Positions 58,243 through 64,000 of a stretch of 64,000 bases of DNA are shown here, one piece after another. The translations under genes and the position numbers were made by a program. The first letter of the stretch is position 1; every line of letters starts with the position of its first letter. The notes beneath the pieces are model-generated. The model saw nothing but the letters and a program-made list of their open reading frames with translations. It searched no databases and had not been told where the DNA came from. The stretch comes from Holophagae bacterium (GTDB taxonomy: Bacteria > Acidobacteriota > Holophagae > Acanthopleuribacterales > Acanthopleuribacteraceae). Location of the stretch: positions 310,001-374,000 of the forward strand of contig JAJCXM010000022.1 in the NCBI GenBank assembly GCA_029263455.1, given 5' to 3'.

Positions 58243-60690
58243 TTAGAACGAAAAGTGGATGGAACCGGATGCCTGGCGTCCATTTATTGAACCGCCATAT
58301 AGTTCAAAATGTTCATCGTCAAAGGCGTTGATCACATTCACCGTGCCACGAATGCGGTCGCTGAATTTGTAATCGACATTGATGTTCATGGTGTCGAATG
58401 CGGGTATATGACCTACAAAGACGCCTGCGGCCCAGGCGAAGTCATCCGTGTGTTTCCACTTTGCGCTGGCCGAGAGCTTGTCCCTGTTAAAGGACAATCC
58501 TAAATTGTATTTGTATTCAGGAGAGTTGGGCACAATATCTGCCTCGACACCTGCGTCAACCACGTTGAAATCGAACCAGCTAATGTTGCCATCAACGGTC
58601 CAATTATCGTTTAGGTAGTAGTTAAACGTGAATTCCATGCCGTCCATATCTACTTCACCCGCATTGGTATAGGAGAGGGTGAGAATGGGCTGACCTGCCG
58701 ATGAGGTGGGATCGAGGATGCCATCGTTGGTGGCTAAGCCACCAAAGAGAGAACCGACCGTGCTTTGTAGGGTCCCTAGGATGGCACCATGTAAAGCAGC
58801 AGGAACCCCGTCAGGTAAGGTGTATGGGGTTAGATTTGGGTTAACTCCAGGTAATAAATCAGTCACAAAGTTAGTGGCTGTAGAGGTGTAATAGTCAAAG
58901 GTGACGAAGAGGCTAGTGCCCACGATGCCCTTGTAACCAAATTCGTAGGTTTCGATTTGCTCCACCGTCAAATCAGGATTGCCTAGCGCCATCACCTGGG
59001 TGGTTTCCCAATTTAACGGGATGTCGACGCCGACTGCGGCTTCAAGGCCCGCTTCGATCAAGTTAAACGGCACGACACCCGCTGCGGCGCGTAAGTAAAA
59101 CTCAGAGAAGTTAGGGGTCTGGAACGCTTGGTTGTAGGTTGCGCGAAGCGTGTGGTTCTCGTTGATTTTCCAAACGAGTGCGCCTTTGGGCGATTCTTGA
59201 CTGTCGTGGAGGCTTGACTCGTCATAACGACCGGCAACGACGACATCAAAATGGTCACCGATATGAACAGTGGCTTGGCCAAAGGCCGCTTGCTGGTCTT
59301 CAGCCTTACCTGAAATCATGAGAGTTTCGAAGCCAACATCGTTTGTGGTGTCGATATCTTGCTCGTGATAAGAGAGCCCACCAACTAAGTTAACTTTGCC
59401 GTCGAATAGGTCGTAGTTAACTTGTAATTCTGCATGCTGCTGATAGGAATTTTCGTAAAGTTTGGCCGTCGTATTGAGCGACGTTTGACCGATTGGCGTG
59501 TCACGCTCAGACCGCCAGATCATGAAGTTATAGTGCGGCGTGTTGTAGTTCAGACGAATCCAGGGTCGTTTGGACTGGTCGATTTGAACGCGCCCGATTC
59601 CCGTGACCGCGAGTCCGTTGTCAACTTTTGACGTACCAGCCTCAATACTAAACACATGGCCGTTACTAAATTCTTTGTCGAGGCGAGCACCAAAATAAAC
59701 AGATTCGATTGCGTCCGTATTTAAAGCAGCTAGCTCGGAAGAGCTGCCAGCGGCGTTCTCGTTAGGTAGTGGTCCATATTCGAAAGGCATGTCAGCTAAT
59801 GTCCGTGACTCAGACCAGCTATCGGTCGAGAAGGTGCCACCATTTACGCGATAAGACCAACCGTCGCCAAAGACGCCACCATAACGTGCGTCTGCGCGGA
59901 ATGAGCTTAATTCTCCTCCGGATAAGGTTACATAGCCTCCCGGCGTGTCGACGGGTCGTTTTGTGCGAATATTTAAGACACCATTAAATGCGTTGGCACC
60001 GTAAAGTGCAGAGCCCGGTCCGCGGACCAATTCCATGTTTGAAAACTCTTCGAGTGGAATTGACAGCGTGGCCCATTCTTGGTTACCTAGGAACCCAACG
60101 GCCGGGTCTCGTCCGTCGATCAATACTAAAATACGACGATTCAATGAACTGTTGAATCCACGCGCATTGAGGTTGAAATCATAAGCGCCAGATTGGGTAA
60201 TTTCTACGCCGGGCTGGTTTTCAAGTAATCGGGGTAATTGGCCGTGTGAAGAAGCTCGCTCTAATTCATCAGTGGTAATGACGGAAACCGAAGCCGGTGC
60301 TTCGACAATGCGCTCTACGCGGCGAGAAGCAGACGAAACCGTCAGTACTTCCATGATATTTAGCGGCGCGATCATGTTAACCGTAAGGGTCGAAGCGCGG
60401 CCTTCAACGACGTTGACGTTTTCTTCAACATACGTCTCTAGTCCCGTTGCAGAAAATTCAACGTTATACGTTCCTGTGGGCACGCGACCGATGAAAAAAT
60501 CACCGTTATCGTCGCTAACAACAAATTCCATATAGGAGGATGATCCTCCGGCATCGTTCACGGTGACCAATACACCGGGTGCAGCTCCCGCATTTGTGGT
60601 CACGTGTCCTTTAATGGTTCCAGTGCCTTGCGCAAAAGCTGAGGCCAATAATCCAAAAGCCAACATCAGGCTGGCGAATTTCGCCTTCAT
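58243..60690 (-). CDS. TonB-dependent outer-membrane receptor with carboxypeptidase-like regulatory domain
   Basis: 815 aa from the ATG at 60690 preceded by GGAGG; the open frame extends further back but without a site and with non-coding character. Signal peptide KAKFASLMLAFGLLASAFAQ. A CarboxypepD_reg-like domain (about 22-100: GTIKGHVTTNAGAAPGVLVTVND ... VPTGTYNVEFSATGLETY), TonB plug (EAPASVSVITTDELERASSHGQLPRLLENQPGVEITQ ... RRILVLIDGRDP), and a 22-strand barrel ending in SGSIHFSF with the terminal Phe needed for insertion. Substrate unknown. The regulatory-domain form is frequent in Bacteroidota and Acidobacteriota. Confidence 0.94.
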   Translation of the reverse strand: MKAKFASLMLAFGLLASAFAQGTGTIKGHVTTNAGAAPGVLVTVNDAGGSSSYMEFVVSDDNGDFFIGRVPTGTYNVEFSATGLETYVEENVNVVEGRASTLTVNMIAPLNIMEVLTVSSASRRVERIVEAPASVSVITTDELERASSHGQLPRLLENQPGVEITQSGAYDFNLNARGFNSSLNRRILVLIDGRDPAVGFLGNQEWATLSIPLEEFSNMELVRGPGSALYGANAFNGVLNIRTKRPVDTPGGYVTLSGGELSSFRADARYGGVFGDGWSYRVNGGTFSTDSWSESRTLADMPFEYGPLPNENAAGSSSELAALNTDAIESVYFGARLDKEFSNGHVFSIEAGTSKVDNGLAVTGIGRVQIDQSKRPWIRLNYNTPHYNFMIWRSERDTPIGQTSLNTTAKLYENSYQQHAELQVNYDLFDGKVNLVGGLSYHEQDIDTTNDVGFETLMISGKAEDQQAAFGQATVHIGDHFDVVVAGRYDESSLHDSQESPKGALVWKINENHTLRATYNQAFQTPNFSEFYLRAAAGVVPFNLIEAGLEAAVGVDIPLNWETTQVMALGNPDLTVEQIETYEFGYKGIVGTSLFVTFDYYTSTATNFVTDLLPGVNPNLTPYTLPDGVPAALHGAILGTLQSTVGSLFGGLATNDGILDPTSSAGQPILTLSYTNAGEVDMDGMEFTFNYYLNDNWTVDGNISWFDFNVVDAGVEADIVPNSPEYKYNLGLSFNRDKLSASAKWKHTDDFAWAAGVFVGHIPAFDTMNINVDYKFSDRIRGTVNVINAFDDEHFELYGGSINGRQASGSIHFSF

Positions 60691-60949
60691 GATAGTCCTC
60701 CTAAGAGCTAAATTGACTGCTCCATATCTGACAAACAGAATCAAATCAGTAAGTTGAATATCTATATGCAACATAACACCGAAACGCGTGATCGGCAAAG
60801 GAAATGTCGTGCGTGGAAGCTTTGAATGCAATGCAAACAATGGAATGTTGCATGCGCCATTCGTATCCCGTGGCGCAGCTTCTCGAACCCTATTGGTTGG
60901 CCATCTTTCGTCTTTACGATAGCAGGTTAAACCTCTATCCTTGTGCTTC

Positions 60950-62335
60950 ATGAATACCGTCGCAGTTATTCTCGCTGGGGGCGCAGGGATGCGACTCTGG
61001 CCATGGTCAAGAAGAGAATTCCCGAAGCAGTTTTTAAGCTTAATCGGGTCCGAATGCTTGTTTACGTCTACATTGAGGCGCGCGGCCAAAATACCTGGGG
61101 TCATCGAATTACTGGTGATTTTGGGCCTTGACCAAAAATTCTTAGCACAGCGTGTTATTGCTGAGTGCGATTTTGGTGTGCCGGTTATGTTTGTGGTTGA
61201 GCCGTTCCCTCGCAATACAGCTCCTGCCATTCTATTGGCCGCCTGTGATGTCGTGCAACGGCATGGTGATGTGCATTTGGCCGTTCTGCCAGCAGACCAT
61301 TTAGTGACTGACCAAGAAGGTTTCGTATCCGCGTCGCGGTTGGCGCTGGCGGCTGTCAGTCAAGGTGAATTGGCCATCATGGGAATTAAGCCGAGCTACG
61401 CCGAACCCGGGTTTGGTTATATCGAGACCGATGACAGCGGACAATCCGTTCGACCGTTGGTTTCATTTATTGAAAAGCCCGATGTGGAGCGTGCAACACA
61501 ATATGTTGCTAGCGGCCGTCATTTTTGGAATGCAGGTATGTTCTTCATGGGCTCGAAACGTACGCTAGACCTGTTTGAGGCATACCAACCGCTAATCATG
61601 CAGGCAGTCACGGAGTACCTAAGAACAGGCGAGAACGATGTTTTTCGCGATTGCCCCTCATTGTCATTCGACTATGCCGTCATGGAACATATCGATTCAG
61701 CCGTGGTGGTTGCGTGTGATTTTGGTTGGAGTGACCTTGGCAGTTGGTCCGGCGTGCAGTCAAGCAATGTCCGGGATGCTGATGGTAATGTTTGCCAAGG
61801 CGATGTCTTGGCCATCGAATGCAAGAATAGTCTTCTGTATTCAGATCATCGTTTGGTCGTTGGTCTGGGTCTTGACGACATCGTGGTTGCCGAGACACAA
61901 GACGCCATTCTTGTAGCTCACCAAAAATCTAGTCAAAAAGTGAAGAAAATAGTTGAGCTGCTTGAAGAAAAGGGACGCTCCGAAGCGAAGAGGCGCGCGA
62001 TTGAGTTCCGGCCTTGGGGTAGCTTTACCGTGCTCGAGGATGACCCGAAATTCAAAGTGAAAAGGCTTGATGTGCTGCCTGGAAAAAGGCTGTCCTTGCA
62101 AAGGCACCAAAAGCGAACGGAATTCTGGCTGGTGGTCTCGGGAAAAGCCATTGTTGTGATCGGCGACGAGACGCTAAATCTGAACACGAACGACACCGCC
62201 ACCATTCCTTGTGGAACGATTCACCGAATCGAAAATCCCGGATTAGAACCCCTATGTATTGTGGAAGTACAGGTAGGGACCTATTTTGGGGAAGATGATA
62301 TTGAAAGGTTCGAGGATGATTTCGGACGTCTGTAA
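60950..62335 (+). CDS. manC: Mannose-1-phosphate guanylyltransferase / mannose-6-phosphate isomerase, bifunctional
   Basis: 461 aa from the ATG at 60950 (a TTG at 60941 is the alternative; neither has a clear ribosome site). N-terminal nucleotidyltransferase: VAVILAGGAGMRLWPWSRREFPKQFLSL, FVVEPFPRNTAPAILLA, VLPADHLV, FIEKP and FWNAGMFF. C-terminal cupin type II isomerase: RPWGSFTVLEDDPKFKVKRLDVLPGKRLSLQRHQKRTEFWLVVSG and IPCGTIHRIENPG. It makes GDP-mannose for surface polysaccharide, fitting the glycan-related genes nearby. Divergent from the TonB receptor with a 259-bp gap that shows no other gene. Confidence 0.94.
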   Translation: MNTVAVILAGGAGMRLWPWSRREFPKQFLSLIGSECLFTSTLRRAAKIPGVIELLVILGLDQKFLAQRVIAECDFGVPVMFVVEPFPRNTAPAILLAACDVVQRHGDVHLAVLPADHLVTDQEGFVSASRLALAAVSQGELAIMGIKPSYAEPGFGYIETDDSGQSVRPLVSFIEKPDVERATQYVASGRHFWNAGMFFMGSKRTLDLFEAYQPLIMQAVTEYLRTGENDVFRDCPSLSFDYAVMEHIDSAVVVACDFGWSDLGSWSGVQSSNVRDADGNVCQGDVLAIECKNSLLYSDHRLVVGLGLDDIVVAETQDAILVAHQKSSQKVKKIVELLEEKGRSEAKRRAIEFRPWGSFTVLEDDPKFKVKRLDVLPGKRLSLQRHQKRTEFWLVVSGKAIVVIGDETLNLNTNDTATIPCGTIHRIENPGLEPLCIVEVQVGTYFGEDDIERFEDDFGRL

Positions 62336-62392
62336 AAGCGGGTTGTTAGAATGACGACACGGGCAGTGTAATTTTTGTTTTTGGGAGTTGAT

Positions 62393-64000
62393 ATGTCTAT
62401 TTTGGGTATCTTAGTCATGATGTGGCTGCCAGCCGATTCAAGGGACGATTTACTCGCCCAAATTGAACAAGCAGGTGTTACCGGGTTTCAGCCTGTAGAG
62501 ATAGGCTTGATCGCTAGCGGTGTACCAATTGATGAACTTCCAAAAATGGTTGCTGAATACGAAGCATTTGTAATGGAACTAACATCTGAAGTGGATAGTG
62601 GCAAATCAGCCAAAAAGATGGCGAGACAGTTGTTTAGTGAACTATTCAGCAAGGTGAAGACCCATGATGAGGACTCCCATAAACTCACTGATTTGCTTGG
62701 ATCTAAAACCTATTCAACGGTTACGGCAGCTTTCTTATTTTATGATGCGGCTCAGCGTTTAGGATTAGACGTACAACTGGTTGAAACGCCAATCCACGTA
62801 TTTGCCGTCTTTAATGACAACAAAAAAGAAACCGACATTGAGTTCTTTGACCGTAATTCCTACGACAAAAAATATAGTGATTACCAAGGCTACGGTCGCG
62901 ATTTGTTAGATGCGGGTGTAACTGACCAACAGGCACTCGCTAATATTCAGTTTCAGAATGAATTTGAATCGATCCGTAAACAACGCAAGGGCATCAGTTT
63001 GAGAGAGGCAGCAGCTATTTTGCTGAGCAAAGCGGCGGCAAAATACGGACCCAGCGATGTGAATGTGCGAATTCGAGACCTCAAACTGGTCAATCAACTT
63101 GCACCCGAAAGTTGGTTTGGCAAAGGCAACTTTGATCGCGAATTGCATCGTCACATCGGCGAGCTGTATAAGAGCAAAGAGGTTCTGCTTGGTTTGAAGC
63201 TCGCCACCGTTGCTGCGCAGAGGTTTCCTGACTACACCGAATACAGCCCTTTCCTGTTTAATTTCGCCGTTTTGCGTGTCCAAGAGCTTGATAAAACCAA
63301 GGAATTCTCAAAAGCATTCCTCGTGGCCGATGAAGTTAAGCCTCTATTGGCCGCAGATGTACGCCCATCTTTTAATGATATCTATCCAACCCTACATCAC
63401 AATTTCGCCGTCGATCTGTTTAATAACAAATCTTATGCGATGGCCCTAGAACATGCTGAAGGCGCTTTGGCTGGGTATAAGCAAATGCAGGAACACTACG
63501 CGAGCCAGGCCGAAAGCGCTAAGAAATTGGAAGAGATCAAAGTCTCACTTAAACATGTAGAGGAACTTGTACCCAATGCGCAAGAACTGTGGGTGATGCA
63601 GTTGTTAGACGAAGGCGATCACGTTAAGGCTCAACAAGTGTTAGCTGATCTCGCAGTAAATAATCCAGCGCGTGCAGATCAAATCAAAACGAGACTGGAT
63701 CAACAAGCGTTGAAGTCTCTTTATGAGTCAGGCAACTACCGAGACGCCTTGGCTTTGGCCACAAAGCGTATCAGCGACGACAACGGCCAACAGAATTTTC
63801 TGGCGACATTCAACCGCTTCATCCTAGACCTACTGTCGAAAAAACAATTTGAAGAGTCTCTTAAGGAACTGGACGGGGTTCCCGAAATAGTGGCAGGCGA
63901 CAAAGCTGTCAAAGATCTACGCTACAACACCTATATTGAGTGGCTTAACAGGTTCAAGAACGATTCTGCTAAAAAACAGCTACCTATTTATCAACGAATG
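62393..64000 (+). CDS. Large protein with Cys-less transglutaminase-like domain and TPR-like repeats, 3' end outside the window
   Basis: At least 536 aa; the gene runs off the right edge. ATG at 62393 after GGGAG with five bases of spacing. Short hydrophobic N-terminus (SILGILVMMWLP). Residues about 95-140 (LTDLLGSKTYSTVTAAFLFYDAAQRLGLDVQLVETPIHVFAVF) follow the transglutaminase-like/SirB1 pattern Y-N-C-V-S-A-T-x-L-Y ... R-L-G-I ... P-x-H-V-F. The catalytic Cys position is Thr109 while His135 is kept, so peptide or amide chemistry of the usual kind is unlikely. The later part is helical with TPR-like units (EDGDHVKAQQVLADLAVNNPARADQI, ALKSLYESGNYRDALALATKRI). Function unknown. Confidence 0.7.
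   Translation, partial: MSILGILVMMWLPADSRDDLLAQIEQAGVTGFQPVEIGLIASGVPIDELPKMVAEYEAFVMELTSEVDSGKSAKKMARQLFSELFSKVKTHDEDSHKLTDLLGSKTYSTVTAAFLFYDAAQRLGLDVQLVETPIHVFAVFNDNKKETDIEFFDRNSYDKKYSDYQGYGRDLLDAGVTDQQALANIQFQNEFESIRKQRKGISLREAAAILLSKAAAKYGPSDVNVRIRDLKLVNQLAPESWFGKGNFDRELHRHIGELYKSKEVLLGLKLATVAAQRFPDYTEYSPFLFNFAVLRVQELDKTKEFSKAFLVADEVKPLLAADVRPSFNDIYPTLHHNFAVDLFNNKSYAMALEHAEGALAGYKQMQEHYASQAESAKKLEEIKVSLKHVEELVPNAQELWVMQLLDEGDHVKAQQVLADLAVNNPARADQIKTRLDQQALKSLYESGNYRDALALATKRISDDNGQQNFLATFNRFILDLLSKKQFEESLKELDGVPEIVAGDKAVKDLRYNTYIEWLNRFKNDSAKKQLPIYQRM

Overview
The window reads as the chromosome of a Gram-negative, diderm, respiring heterotroph. It encodes a TonB-dependent receptor, an RND/MFP/OMF efflux pump, an O-antigen-ligase-like membrane protein, a lipoprotein signal and a cbb3-type terminal oxidase. 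No rRNA, tRNA, CRISPR array, prophage or intact insertion sequence was seen. The taxon is not resolved. Two-propeller hybrid-type sensors, exported proteins with repeated beta-sandwich tails and a fatty-acid-kinase fusion resemble Acidobacteriota-like marine bacteria. The oxidase cluster order (ccoI-S-NO-Q-P-G-H-safE) is the one familiar from Bacteroidota. Gene density is high, and many genes overlap by 1-14 nt, so translational coupling is common.

Layout. 1-6.7 kb: a TPR protein cut by the left edge, a six-bladed-propeller protein, a LytS-type kinase and a 1309-aa double-propeller sensor kinase. 6.75-9.8 kb: an ArsR-SRPBCC fusion regulator with a palindromic operator inside its promoter, then a prolyl oligopeptidase. 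9.8-14.5 kb (minus): a two-component system with a lytic transglycosylase and two tandem small PDZ proteins. 14.5-17.5 kb: a DsbA-like isomerase, a striking fusion of a catalytically dead IS256-type transposase core with two PilZ domains, and an exported protein of unknown role. 17.5-24 kb (minus): tetR-OMF-MFP-RND efflux operon. 24-31 kb: a PATAN response regulator, a GYF_2 membrane protein, a GAF-PP2C phosphatase, a LysR regulator, a SnoaL-like protein, a TPR protein and the RNA 2'-phosphotransferase KptA. 31.2-37.6 kb: YHYH protein, YwqK-like protein, SCO protein, a BaeSR-like two-component pair and an exported animal-type heme peroxidase preceded by four 11-bp-phased repeats. 37.9-45.9 kb (minus): the complete cbb3 oxidase and assembly operon. 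45.8-46.5 kb: a gap holding the remains of a scramblase gene and strong hairpins. 46.5-52.8 kb (minus): membrane glycosyltransferase, ParA, M36-like metallopeptidase, 2OG-Fe(II) oxygenase. 52.9-56.3 kb: EgtD-like methyltransferase, a FakA-FakB fusion and PlsY, all overlapping. 56.3-64 kb: O-antigen-ligase-like protein, TonB receptor, mannose-1-phosphate guanylyltransferase, and a TPR-type protein with a transglutaminase-like domain that lacks its cysteine, cut by the right edge.

How the genes fit together. The FakAB fusion should make acyl-phosphate, which PlsY uses to acylate glycerol-3-phosphate, so the coupled pair looks like a fatty-acid uptake/phospholipid module. The SCO/YHYH/two-component/peroxidase block lies directly beside the copper-requiring cbb3 oxidase cluster, which suggests a linked copper or redox role (inference). 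The most unusual single gene is the transposase-PilZ fusion at 15.2-16.7 kb.
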